Shown: positions 21,820-33,990 of the stretch, piece after piece
Numbering within the stretch: the first letter of the stretch is position 1
Layout of the letters: each line of letters starts with the position of its first letter
NCBI RefSeq assembly: GCF_037325665.1
Contig: NC_090250.1
Coordinates: 44,197,896 to 44,261,895, forward strand
Direction of reading: 5' to 3'
Source of the DNA: Littorina saxatilis
Taxonomy: Eukaryota; Mollusca; Gastropoda; Littorinimorpha; Littorinidae
Length of the DNA stretch: 64,000 bases
The notes under the pieces: generated by a model
Databases searched by the model: none
Told to the model about the DNA's origin: nothing
The model's input: only the letters and a program-made list of their open reading frames with translations
Translations under genes and position numbers: made by a program

Positions 21820-24759
21820 TCATACTGTTTCCATAGACTTGGCCATTTCCTGGAGTTGCTTTGACATATTCTGAAAAAAAACCCAGAAGAAAAACTGACA
21901 TGTAACAGAAGCAATAACATGCTTCAGTGGAACAACCCACTTTTAAGAAATCTCAAAATCACTCCTTCAAAGAAGAAAAGAGTCTCAAAAAGGAGGACAA
22001 TTAACAGATGTTATGTACAGAAAACCTGGAAAGGGAGATCTTAAAAAGAGGATTTCCTCTGTACAACATACACGTCACATGAAACCTTACAAGATACACA
22101 GAGAATGTCAATTTCCTTAATAACTTTAGTGAACTTAGTGCTTCTTCTTCCGCGAAAAAGGAAAACAAGAAGTACAAGCATCAACAAGAAATACATGTTC
22201 TGTACCGCTGAAAATGTCCGTGTACAAAATTAAAGCTTGCACCTCATTTCAGATGTACAGGCAATGACTAGACCCCCCAAAAAAGTTTTGATATTTTTTT
22301 TTGTGAAGGGTCAAAGAAAGTTCTAGGGTCCTGAGGAAAAAATTGGGTTGGTTGGGGAATCAGAAACATTGATTTTTTTCTTGGCCTTAAAGCCCCAGTT
22401 TGTCTCAAATGGTTTACAGAACGATTTAAATCTTCTCATGAAAAAAGCAGTTCTAACCTTATCGAACACACTTGCAATAGCATTTAATAGCATTAAATGA
22501 CACAATTTGTTTGAATGGCTATTTAGCTCGCGTAAACCACACACCAGTTTTCGTGGTTTATCTAACCCCAGAGCCATCGTGAACCCGTGTGATCCATTTT
22601 CCTTTTCCTTTTTTTTCTGATAATTTAGTCCCCAGTTTGTGATTTCAATGCGACTCGTTGTATCTGCGATAGCACGTTTTTGTGTACCTTTGAATCTAAA
22701 ACGCAACAAACGGCTGCGAGTCACACAAACTTATCAGCGGCGGTTGGCTTCAAACAAGCAAGCGCTATGCAGAACATTCGTCTGCTACGGGAAACACGAC
22801 CCTGCGTGAGCTGCTTCTGGGCTCCCCTTTTTCAAACTTTCGAATTGTATTGATCTTGTCTTGATGAAAAAAGATTTCTTTTATGATTTAAGAATGTTTG
22901 TGTAACAAGCAGTCAATTTATTATTGAGATTTTAAAAGTTAGGTCTAGCGCCAAAACGAGGCGTCCGATTTGTCTCATTGTAAATCCGGCTGGCCACGCA
23001 AAAATAAACTCTTTGAAAAATGCTCGCTCTTTACGGAGGGCACCTAGGATGTTCTTAAGTGGTGAGTGTTTAAACGAAAGGGTGTTTGTACTGTGTGTAA
23101 GAGCCTGACAGTCTCTTTGACCCGAAACCGATGGTTTACGGGAAGCTGAGTGTGCCTTTAACTTGAAACTGCTCTATAGCAATAATAATGAATCAAGTGA
23201 ATCTAAATAGTAGTTTTCAACGTCAAAGTCCCAGTGGACGATTTTAGGAAATAACTCCAGGTTTGTATGGGTTGTGGAAAAGTGACCTTTTCTTGCAAAA
23301 CCTCCGCCAAACATTGGAGAGGCCAATAACAAGCGAGGGGTGTGTCAAAAACACGTTTATGTTCGTTTCATTCTCTTTTATTCTACTCCACGTACTCTTA
23401 AAATGGTAAACCATTTCCCTTTGAAAAATTGTCAATACTTACCCTGAACTGTGTCAAAGTCATTTCTACAGTGCGACTGTGTTCCTGGCCTGAAGAATCT
23501 GCTGTTTTTAAGGTCATAGTAACAAAAGGGAAGTTGAGATTTTTGCATTCATCTGAGCTCACTGCCAGTCCCAGCTTCCACCTGATGTCAAGCAGCTGGA
23601 AAACAATGAATGTGGAGAACTGTGATTGTTTGCCTGAAGAGTAAGTGGTGGTCTTTTTAAATTGTTGTTCCAAATACATGTACAATGTCTTCAGATACAT
23701 TATACTTTTTGAAATCAAACAGACAAATATTTCTGAAACACTGGACTTTGCTCCAAAGTGAAAAAAATTAGCATTAATTGTAAGTATACCCACGTTCTAA
23801 AAATTAAAAAAAAGCAATTTAAAAGCAAGTACCATGCAGGGAGTTGACATTTGATTTATGCATATTTGACACGTGAAAAATGTTTCATCGCAACATATGC
23901 TACGGAATATGCAAAAAAGTAAATACTGACCATATATATAGAACCCAAGACAGGATGCATCACAAAAAATGAGAATAAAACTATGGTACATTTATTATGC
24001 ATGTAATAATTGTCTGGCACAAATGTAAGTACTGCAAACGAAGGTAATTACAACACACTGGCTTGTCTGAAGAGGAAACAGGCATTATATAGCTCCTTAT
24101 TGCCATTCCACACCACAAAAAGCTGTAAGTGAAAGGCGCCTAAAATCAGAGAAGGGGAAAGAGCATGCACAATGGCATAGATCTCAGAGCCTATATTTTC
24201 TCTCAATTCAAAAAACCAAAAAGAAAACAACAACAAACAAGCAAGAAAGATTAACGGGCGCAATGGCCAAGTGGATAAGCTAGACCCCGGCCTCCTAAGC
24301 GGAAGGTTGAGTGTTCAACCTGGCCGCGCCTGGTGGTTTAAGGGTGGAGATTTTTCCGATCTTATGTGCAGACTAAAGCTGGTGCCTTATCCCCCTTTGT
24401 GTGTACACGTAAGCACAATTAAGACCAATTACGCACGCAAAAAATCCTGTAATCCACGTCAGAGTTTGGTGGGTTATATAGAAAATGAATACCATTACCA
24501 AGCATGCATTCTTCAGAATCGGCATATGGTTGCCTATATGAATGACGGGAAAAAAACAGTCACACACGTACAAAAAAAATATGTAAAAAATGTGTGTGAA
24601 CGTGGGAGTTTCAGCCCATGAATGAAGAAGACAAAATCTATGGTCTGTGTCCTGCAAAAAAATAAAAAAAATGGTGTGCTTTATGAATGAGTGCACATGA
24701 CATGTTTCTTTGCATACCTGCCCTACATCCACTTTGCACAAATCAGGTGATTCATCCAT
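21820..24759 (-). CDS. COMMD6: COMMD6, COMM domain protein (Commander/CCC complex)
   Basis: COMMD proteins form a heterodecameric ring in the Commander complex, which recycles endosomal cargo; COMMD6 has little beyond the COMM domain. Three exons join in phase 0: 24759-24718 (MDESPDLCKVDVGQ), 23595-23443 and 21870-21820 (stop 21820-21822). The product is 81 residues; the human protein is 85. The core WKLGLAVSSDECKNLNFPFV matches human WKLGMAVSSDTCRSLKYPYV, and the end NMSKQLQEMAKSMETV matches NFYRQFKEIAAVIETV. The acceptor of exon 2 was taken at TTTTCCAG (before LLDIRW) because this meets exon 1 in frame and matches the human protein. Intron 1 holds a SINE and intron 2 a dispersed repeat. The gene is divergent from CLN5, 963 bp away between start codons. 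Confidence 0.95.
22260..23170. repeat. Probable dispersed repeat in COMMD6 intron 2
   Basis: The left edge (TTCTAGGGTCCTGAGGAAAA, TTGGGTTGGTTGGGG) resembles the edges of the MITEs near base 305. The right part ends around GGTTTACGGGAAGCTGAGTG CCTTTAA-like sequence. A 133-codon frame inside on the minus strand matches no known protein. The boundaries are uncertain. Confidence 0.4.
24253..24640 (+). mobile_element. tRNA-derived SINE in COMMD6 intron 1
   Basis: The head GGGCGCAATGGCCAAGTGGA (Ser/Leu-like A box) is followed by GGTTGAGTGTTCAACC in the B-box position. The body (GTGTGTACACGTAAGCACAA, CCTGTAATCCACGTCAGAGT) is shared with copies at 43322-44050, 58962-59339 and 61461-61810. It lies antisense to COMMD6. 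Confidence 0.85.
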
Positions 24760-25722
24760 AATGTTTCGTTGTGGCTTAAAATGCACTCTTCTTCTGCAGC
24801 TGAAGAATTCTCCTCTGGTGAGTCTCAGTCTTTGTTGCCCAAGCGCGATGTCACAAAATCAGCGGGCCAGCACACATCTGCAAGTCAATATATTTCGATT
24901 AAAAAAACAACTTTGAACCATTCTTCAAAATCTCTCTCTCTCAAGCTCTCTGTTATGCACGTGCATACACACATGTGCTCAAACACACACACTCATTTCT
25001 GAAACATGCATTTTATCCACTTTGACTCTCCATGAAGTCCACATACTTGAAGAAAGAATAATCCTAGCACCATTTAAGCCTCATGTTCATTGCGGGATGA
25101 AGGAAGCATCAACGCTAGACTATTAAAGAAGCATCAAAACGTGACAATGGGCAGCAAACGGTGACTGAGGTAAAAATTGGTGAACAGCAAGGAGATGCTA
25201 TGCTGAGAGACTCAGAGAGAGAGAGAGAGAGGGAGAGAGAAAGAGTAATATATTTGTCTCTCAATTCAGTTGAACAATGTCTTATGGCGTGCACAAAAGA
25301 AGAACATTAGTAACTGTATGGACAAGCACCACAGATCAATTCAGCTACTATTTCAATATGTATTCTAAACTCATACACAGTGAACTAACCTGTGTTGTGT
25401 TTTTCAGTCTTCCTAACACGTCTGCTACATGTAGAGCTAAATCAAGCACAGGTTGTGAGTCGTTTCGTAAAGCGCATGTGATATTTCATACAGAACTCAA
25501 TGGGTTCATTGATTAGCTGGATACTTTTAATCATTTGGGGCAGAAAACAAATCAAAGTGACAATTTTATGTTCTTGCAGGTTCATGTTGAAAATTCTTTA
25601 TTTATCTGCGAAACTAATTTATCTTTTTACTAATACATACAAGGCTCTGCAAAACATGATTCCACTTTTTGTGAACATTAGTATATTAAGATAGATCGAA
25701 CACGTATCACATGATCAGCAAG
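24760..25722. promoter_or_regulatory. Divergent intergenic region between COMMD6 and CLN5
   Basis: The start codons of two opposite-strand genes are 963 bp apart, so the promoters of both lie here. A palindromic TCACATGA lies at 25707-25714, nine bases before the CLN5 ATG; it reads TCATGTGA on the other strand, as in MITF/TFE-type E boxes. A short GA tract lies at about 25212-25242. No TATA box was identified. Confidence 0.6.
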
Positions 25723-28669
25723 ATGGCCGCAGCTACAGGCTTCTCTGTGTTGGCACTTGCTGTTATTTTGCTTCCTCTTGTCCAGTCTGGCAATCAGGCA
25801 TGGCCCATGCCCTACAAGTACGTACCTTTTCATACAAGAACAGTTTTTTTGGTCATAGTACCGATTTCTTTGCACTGACATTTGATAAATGCAGCTGTGT
25901 GATTAGCCCAACAACACGGTAAAAGATCTGCCTAAAGAGTAAAGAGTAAAGTTCACTTGCGTGTACCATAGACCTATATAGGTCCCTGCGGGTCACCTTC
26001 ACTTTTCAAAGAATTTCCGGCTTCACATTGTGCAAAGGGGTTAAAGCACATAGAATGATAATGTACATGACACAAAGTAAAAATAAAATTAAAAAGTTTA
26101 ATCTTTTATTGTCTTTTTTGCTTTGCAGACGACTGGCCAGTCGACCGCCCCAAAACCCATATTGCCAGGCAGGCGTGGTCCCATTCTGCCCGACAGGCAG
26201 AGCCCCCAACACAATGCCGCATTTCAAGCCTACTGACCAATTGTATGTGTATGCCATGAAAGCCCCTGTATGGGAGTTCAAGTTTGGTGACCGCCTGGCA
26301 AAGTATGTAAGTATCTTGTAATTATAAGTATGATTTATAAATTAATTGGGACTCACATGCCCTTGTATTACATTTACAGTGGAACCCCACATTTAAGATT
26401 CCTTGACTTAAGATAGTACACCTAAGGCGCCATTTTGGAACGTTTTCTGATGATTTGGATCTTAAAAAGTTCAAGGGACATTCGCTGCACTGCGTTGATA
26501 CCCATTCATCAAAGTAGATTAAGATCGTTGGATTGAATATAAGTCAAACCTTCAGTCTAGCAAAAGCATGCATAAGTTAGTGAAATGTTTCTGCTCCTAC
26601 CCCTCTCCATGCAGTGCTCAAGATCTGCTTGAAACAAATACATGTACATGGCAAACCAAACCAGATTAAAATAACAAAACCAGACACAGGTGCATACGCA
26701 GAGAGAGAGAGGTATATGACTGTTTCAATTAGTTAGCACCAGTTAAATTTTGTTTTCTCCTTTTTACTGTAGCACATCATGCACGATGCCATAGGCTTCC
26801 ACCATGTACAGTCAGGTGCCAACTTTACCATGGAATGGTACGAACTGTATCAGCTCTTCAACTGTACCTTCGCCCATGTGCTGAAGAATGACACCCTGTT
26901 TTGGTGCAATCAAGGTGCTGCCTGCATTTACAACGGCATTGACGAGAAACACTGGAAGCAGAACGGCACATTAGTCAAAGTGGCTGATATGTCAGGTGTG
27001 GCTTTTAAAAAAAATAATTTAAGAATGAGATGCTTAACTGCTGCAATTGTATGTATTGCACGAGGCTCTGCCGCAGTCCTATGCAGTTGAGACAAGGCAT
27101 GGTGGGTGGTGACAAGATTCTGGAAAGCCAGTGGTTTTGGGTAGTTGAGTTTTTGTGAAGGAGACTAATGTTCCTATCTGAGTGTTTCTGTATGATGTTC
27201 CCATCTGAGTGTTTCTGTACGATGTTCCCATCTGAGTGTTTCTGTATGATGTTCCCATCTGAGTGTTTCTGTATGATGTTCCCATCTGAGTGTTTCTGTT
27301 CGATGTTCCCATCCGAGTGTTTCTGTATGATGTTCCCATCTGAGTGTTTCTGTTCGATGTTCCCATATGAGTGTTTCTGTATGATGTTACCAACAGTGCC
27401 CCACTGAGACTGAGAAGCAATGTTTAATAACTAGACTCAAGGTACTGGTCAGTGTCATGTTTGTGCAAGTTGATCTAGAAAAGGGGACCTCAGAAAAGGG
27501 AAGCAAATGAAATGTTCAGGTGCCACAGAAGAGAACTGGCAAAACTGCTCAAGTGACCAAAACATGCAAACACAATGGCTTTGTAAGTTGTAAAATGTAA
27601 TGCTCCCCAAATGGGGGAACATTTATTTTTTGCATCAAGTTTCCTGTTCGTCCCTTCAAGAATCAGGATTTATAACCTGAATTTAATCCGATCAGACCAA
27701 TTCATTACATGTTTATTCTACGTTTTGTCGTAACAATTTTAAGGCACAAGTTCATTTGAATGCTTACTGTAGAATGTTCCGTTACAATCTTCTTTTTATT
27801 TGCAGGAGATGTCTTTAACCAGTTTGCTAACTGGACAGAACAGGACAACAACACAGGGGTGTACTACGAGACATGGACAGTGAGGTCCAAGCCAGGTACA
27901 TTGCATTATGATGGTTCTAATTTCTATCAAATTAATTTTGAAATGATGGTGATGATGATGATAGTGGTTGTATGGTGGCAGTTTAAGTAGTGTGTGTGTG
28001 TTAATGTGTGTGTATGCTTGCATTTAATTGTTGCAAAGCAGTCGTAGTCTTAGTTAAAAAGAAAAAAATTCCAATTTCACAAGCAAATGCGGTACTGGTT
28101 CCAGGCAAAAAAGGAAAACGTTTGGAACATTATCGATAGTAGGGCTGCACACATTATAAGTGAGTTATTTGAGTTGACTTTTGATTCAAATCATACAAGT
28201 GCATTAACGTACATCGGAGCATGATAAAAATGGACAAATAATGACAGCTGCTTAAACTCGTGTTTGTTGTTTTGCAGATGGTCCACTGTGGTTTGATTCC
28301 TGGGAATGTGCCACCTGGGTCATCAGAGCTTTTGCTGCCATGGGGAAATTTGGTGCAAAGTTTGACACAAGTGTACATCTTAACTACACACGCATGAACA
28401 TCTATAGTAAGGAACCTGTTTTACTTGGAAACGCCTCCACAATTTTCAACGGTACGGAAAAGAAGTTGGCCAATGAGGTTTTGAAGTTTTATCGTTTGTT
28501 CCAGTCACACCAGTCCATGCCTCATCTGATCGAGTCCATGCTGGCTGCTTTCTGGGAAACAGTCGTAGAAGGAAAGTTCTACTTGTTTTATAATGAGCAG
28601 TACTGGATGTTGCCTATCGTACAGCCCCATTTTAAATTGACTTATGAAGGGTACCCCTTGCCAGGCTAG
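25723..28669 (+). CDS. CLN5: CLN5, lysosomal BMP synthase / ceroid-lipofuscinosis neuronal protein 5
   Basis: CLN5 is a soluble lysosomal glycoprotein with a papain-like (NlpC/P60-type) fold, reported to make the lysosomal lipid BMP by transacylation. Five exons join in phase: 25723-25817, 26129-26306, 26773-26995, 27806-27895 and 28278-28669 (stop 28667-28669). The product is 325 residues. A signal peptide (about 1-22) precedes WPMPYKR, as in human. Long blocks match human CLN5: [36 protein letters not shown]-like, FWCNQGAAC and WFDSWEC. His95 and Cys206 fall where the human catalytic His166 and Cys280 lie, with nearly the same spacing (111 against 114). There are about nine N-glycosylation sequons. 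Intron 3 carries a 27-bp minisatellite. Polyadenylation signals occur at about 28833 and 28998. Confidence 0.97.
27165..27390. repeat. 27-bp minisatellite in CLN5 intron 3
   Basis: About eight tandem copies of a unit with TTCCCATCTGAGTGTTTCTG followed by TATGATG or TTCGATG. There are no unique spacers, so it is a minisatellite rather than a CRISPR array. Confidence 0.95.
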
Positions 28670-30177
28670 TCCATAGTAGCTAAGTGGATACCAGACCTTT
28701 TTACAGAATTTGTTATTGGAAGTATACAATATGTATCACAAAACATTTCATCTTTGTAAGCAGATTTTCAACCTTTTTGTTTCGTTCTTGTATGTGTAAG
28801 TATTTGTGAACTTGATATGACATGGAAACCTCTAATAAATCATTTTAAAAGTACCGATAAAGTGCCTCTTTGAATTTGATCATGTTACATTTTTGCTTCA
28901 TTTTGGGTTAATTATTACTTGCAACTGAAACTTTGACAGGATCAAATATGTGAATGCAATTCAGTTGTTTTAATTTTTGTTTTTACCAAAGCTGTAATAA
29001 ATGACAATGTATCTTGTAATTTTCTTATTTTCTTGTCAGACATATTGCATGAGTGTACATTTTGGGGCAAAACTGTGAAATGCTCAGGTTTACTTGTTGT
29101 GTTCAGTGACATTTTGTTTTATTCTTCAAGCTGGTTTTCCCCTCTTCATTGTTGTTTGTTATATTGAGGTTGTTGTATGTTCAACTTTTTCTTCTTGTAA
29201 ATCATGATGTAGATGTTGATTTAGAGAAATTGAATTTGATGTCATCATATTTTTCACATTTGAACAGATATTGAGTGTGTTTGACGGTTATACTACACAT
29301 GTACCTTTGTTTAATGTATTTGTACTTTTGTGCATGGAATGATTTATAGAATGCATATTTTGATTAAATGCAGATGATTTTGATATGATTCTATTTGCTA
29401 CAAATTATTTTTTTCAAGTACCTGTGATTTGCGACATTTGATTCAGACGTTCAACGGTAATTGCCTGGTGATTTTTCGAACATGAAATCAAATCGTGTTT
29501 CTGCTTTCCAAAATTGTCTGTTTCTGCTGATTCTGTGAGAGAGAAAAAAAAGACTTACAAACGTACTATTCCCTTCCTTAAGGGCATGGGAATTAAACGT
29601 TTTAGATGCTGCTGTTTTCACAGCTGTCATGCAAATCAGAATTTGATTGAGTCTTAATTATTTCTGAATCATTTTCAAGTCTTATCTGTGATTGCTGTGC
29701 ATGCATTGAATACTTGTGATGTCCCAGTTTCTAATCATGACTAACTGAATTACTTACTTTCAAATAAAAAAAAAATCCTTCATCTTCATGAGGTGTCTGT
29801 TTTGACATGAATTGATAGACTGTGACACAAAGGTATTCTTGTTATTCAAAAGAACTTTCAAATCTAGTTTCTTAATCCGTGAAGAGAGTTTAGCAGGCTG
29901 CTTATACACTGTGTGGTGACGCTTGGAAAAGCCTCCATCGTTTTTTTGGTGACAAGTAATTTATCTACATACATTGTACCACTCTGGTGAACCAAACACT
30001 AAAGACAAATTCTTTTCACAGCAGTTTTTCTTTTGGTGGTCAGTACCAATGCAAGTTAATCTTACCGATACATGCATGACCATAACGTTTTTGTGAAAGA
30101 CTCGAAGAACTTTAAAAGGTCAGCATTACGTGGACATTCAAAGATCATGTGTGGACAAGGCATGTGTCTTAGGACGT
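28670..30177. other. CLN5 3' untranslated region and intergenic DNA
   Basis: AT-rich sequence with AATAAA signals near 28833, 28998 and 29763. No exon or RNA gene was recognised. Confidence 0.5.
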
Positions 30178-30597
30178 GTCGGGGACATAGCTCAGTTGGT
30201 AGCGCGCTGGATTTGTATTCAGTTGGCCGCTGTCAGCGCGAGTTCAACCCCACGTTCGGCGGAAATTTATTTCTCAGAGTCAACTTTGTGTGCAGACTCT
30301 CTTCGGTGTCCGAACACCCCCCCGTGTACACTACATTGGGGTGTGCACGTTAAAGATCCCACGATTGACAAAAGGGTCTTTCCTGGCAAAATTGCTTAGG
30401 CACAGTTAATAATTGTCTACCTATACCCGTGTGACTTGGAATAATAGGCCGTGAAAGGTAAATATGCGCCGAAATGGCTGCAATCTACTGGCCGTATAAA
30501 ATTTCATCTCACACAGCATCATTGCAGAGCGCCTAGAACTGTACCCACGGAATATGCGCGATATAAGCGTCCTATTGATTGATTGATTGATTGATCG
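30178..30597 (+). mobile_element. tRNA-derived SINE with (ATTG)n tail
   Basis: The head GGGACATAGCTCAGTTGGTA is an A box and CGCGAGTTCAACCC is near the B-box consensus. The body has ACGTTAAAGATCCCACGATT and ATAGGCCGTGAAA motifs shared with the inner SINE at about 43411-43830. The tail is (ATTG)5. The cloverleaf is imperfect, so it is a SINE, not a tRNA gene. Confidence 0.9.
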
Positions 30598-32288
30598 TCT
30601 TATTTAAGGGGCCTCACATCGCAAGCACCACAGTACTTCACTCTGCTCCCTTTCTACACCATAGTGCAGAGATTTTACATTCAAGATAACTGACAGATAT
30701 ACATTGTGATTTGAAAAAAACTTGATGACCTGCATTAAGAATCTGCATGATTGTATCTGAGGGGAAGTAGGCTTGCTTTAATAAAAGGAACAAGACAATG
30801 AAGAAACATAAGACAAAAAAACTCCACGTGTAAATATACTGCCATCAATAATATTTTTTATTCATTTATAATTGACACGGCACATGTATTCAGGTACAAC
30901 CTCGCAAGAAAACATCCAGACGGGACTTTTGGTCAAAAAGGAATGTTTGATTGTTGAAGGCATAAATCATGATGTGATCTTTAAAAGCTAATGAAGGTTG
31001 GATAGTGATGTTGTTTTTTCACCACTACTTGCAAGATGTACAGAACCAAAGTTGAATGATAATGGTGCACAAGATGCTTTTTGGAATAAGTCCCAAGATC
31101 ATCTTTATGACCCCCCCCCCCCCCCCCCCCCCCTTCTCATGTCATGTGTAGGTCATTTGATATTTCTGTTCCATAAGCTAAAACAATTGATCATTTTGCA
31201 TCTCAATGATCTAATGACAAGAGGTATTTTTGAGGATAATGTACTGGTTTCAAAAGAAATAAAAAGAATATATACAAACAAAAAGCAGCAGGACATAGCT
31301 CTTTTCATTCTGACACGCACATCCATTCATTGCTTTCACACTTTCATTATGTACATATGTATCTGCTTCACTGTTACAAACATTCATTACCTCTTACTCC
31401 GGGAGACAAATATCTGGTGGCTAGGGATACACAAACACTATCAAAAAGGGCAAATAAACAATAACAAGACTCACCATCACAACAATGCCGATCACACTAC
31501 TTAAAAAAAAAAAAAAACCAGCAGTAAATGCAACCAAAATGTATAGGTATGCATATGTGGAGACATTTAGTGCATCTTCTTAGCAGTGAGATACACTGTA
31601 TTAGCTTTGTTATTTAACATATCCAACAGAGCTGCACTGAACACAGAGCGCTGATTTATGTCCCAATACCACTTTGATTGATATATCTCTGCTGTGCAAG
31701 GACTCGGTAAGCACAGTAAAGACTCTTTTTTTTAAACCACAGATCTTTTCTGTGAAAACTACAGATCTTTCCTTCAAAAAAACCAAAAAAACAGTACAGC
31801 AGTCCCTCTCATGAACGGACACCCTTGGGCCATAGCAAAACTGTCCGTACATTGCAGGTGTCCGGTCACGGGAGGGGTGACCACACCACCCCCTCCCCCA
31901 TACACTCACACAGACACACAAACAACAGGATTGAGTCTATGCTAATCACTTCTTGTGGCTACTAAACAATAACAATAAACTCCTAATACTTCTTTAAACG
32001 TTCTGTAAAAAGGATTTGTATGAAGTGTTGAAAAGAAGAGATAAAATAAATCCTCAAGGCAGTGAACACACTCACCATGCACTGACATACGAAAGCAGCC
32101 ACACAAACACAGCACAGAGGAGCGTGTGCAGATGCTTTGCAAGAATAAGCTTGAAAACCAGTTTGAATAAATAGCAGCAGATAGAGCTGCATGTCATAAT
32201 CATGTAATTTATTTTTTTCTTGTCTGGCTTTATTGACTGCATGCCGATCATGTGGCATGGCAGTGACTTTTCACTCTTCAGTCGAAAA
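30598..32288. other. Intergenic DNA before the DIRS element
   Basis: No gene was recognised. It contains a poly-C run (about 31111-31132). A repeat fragment at about 31793-31880 (GTACAGCAGTCCCTCTCATG; TGTCCGTACATTGCAGGTG) is related to the copy at 39300-39505. Confidence 0.5.
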
Positions 32289-32723
32289 TGAAAAATTTCT
32301 AAAGTAAATTATCATTTAATTAATATACTTACCCGAATCACATTAGCATTGAGTCACCTGAGATGCTTATCACTGAAAAACGCTTACCCGGCTAAAGAAT
32401 TTAAAGGGAAGCAACCCCATCACCAAAACGAAAGTGAAAGTAGCTTTGGTAATGGGCCAGTACACCGGGAGTTACCTCCCATACGGGTGTATGCCACGTC
32501 ACTTCCTCTAGGAACACGTGCCTATTATCATACGGCTTTAAAAAATCTTAAAACCATAAGCGGGGCAGGTGGGAGGGAATACAGTATGTGATTCGAGTAA
32601 GTATATTAATTAAATGATAATTTATTTAGGAAATTTTCCATTTAATATCATATTCTTACTCCGAATCACATTAGCAGATAACATCAACAAGGCGGTGGGC
32701 TAGAAATGAATCAAAACTCACCA

Positions 32724-33990
32724 TCAAGTTCTGGACAGGAACTGGCCTGCTGCTATGAGCGCTGGAAGGCCTCTGGAGCCATCCTGTCGAAGAGCTGTGA
32801 CGTCCCGAAGATAAAAGTTTATGAAAACATCTTCGGAACGCCAATACGCAGTTGTCAGCACCTCCTCTAGACGTCTGGAGCGCAGAACTGCCAGAGAGGA
32901 TGCCCACGCCCTCGTTTCATGGGCTCGGGCCGAGTCAAGTGGCAAGGAGGGCATAACCCCCCCCCTCTTTGTGCGAATCCACTCATAAGCCTGCTTGATG
33001 AGCGAGGACACCCACCGGGCCAACGTTACCTTCGACAAATCTTTCTCGCGCCTAGTAAGGAGAGAGATAAACAACAACTTCTGAGAACTAGACCGAATCG
33101 GCTGAGTCCGGGCTAAGTACAGACGAAGTGCCCTCACAGGGCAATTGACCGAATCGGGGTCATCCGGGGCCAACGCGCTGGTCAGAGCCTTAACTCTAAC
33201 CAGCGGAGAGGCCTGCCCCGGAGACTGATTCTTGGCCAGGAAATCAGGCCGGAAACGCAAAGATGCGGAACCGTCCGGCTCAAAGGAGATATCTCCAGGC
33301 TGACCCGACAGGGCGTGGACCTCGCTACCCCGTCGGGCCGTAGCCAACAAAAGGAGAAACAGCGCTTTGCGAGTGACATTGAACAGACTGGCCTCGCTTA
33401 AAGGCTCAAAATCCGCAGAACGAAGGAATTCCAGGATTAAAAACAAGTCCCACTTGGGAGCGGGCAAACGAGCTTTAGCTTCCTTAAGAGCAGCCCCTTT
33501 AATGACTGCAGCTATAACGCCCCCGACTCGAACAGAACGACCAATCTGCTTAAGAGTCGCCGAGATAGCGGAGCGCCGGACCCTCAACGAGGAGACTGAG
33601 GCGCCCTGCGAAGACATGAAAGAGAGGTGGTTAGCGACCTGAATAGAGCGCGGAGCCACCGAACTCACCCCTCTAGCTGAACACCAGGCAGTCCATGCCT
33701 TCCAGTGGGAAGCATAAACTGAAGAGGTGGACGCTCTATGCGAGCGAGCCACCAAGTCCAGAGTCAAAGACGACGCCCCAGAGCGCTTCAGCGAGTCCCG
33801 AACAACTTCCACACGTGAAGCTTCAGAAGACTGGGCTCCTCGTGTGGAATGCCTGTTCGGGGCTGCACTAGTTCCCCTCGCACGAGTGCGAGAGGAATGG
33901 GGGGCCCTTGGGCGAGCCGAAGAAGATCTGGAAACCAGACCTGCGACGGCCACAGAGGAGCGACCAGAAGAAGAAGGGCCGGCTCCTCCA
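32724..33990 (-). CDS. DIRS element tyrosine recombinase region
   Basis: The C-terminal ~420 residues of a longer open frame (which reads out to 35726 over the RT region) look like a phage-integrase-type tyrosine recombinase. There is an N-terminal SAM-like part (STSSVYASHWKAWTAWCSAR) and the first catalytic Arg in LLATARRGSEVHAL. The HxxR box lies in HETRAWASSLA and the nucleophile Tyr in FINFYLRDV. This enzyme type defines DIRS elements. The 5' limit of the domain is approximate. Confidence 0.9.

Noticed and set aside
22323-22724. A 133-codon minus-strand frame in COMMD6 intron 2
   Set aside because: It matches no family I know and lies within what looks like a dispersed repeat.
27165-27390. 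Regular 27-bp repeats considered as a CRISPR array
   Set aside because: There are no unique spacers, the units are contiguous, and the locus is a eukaryotic intron. The 24-bp array at 21651-21796 was rejected for the same reason.
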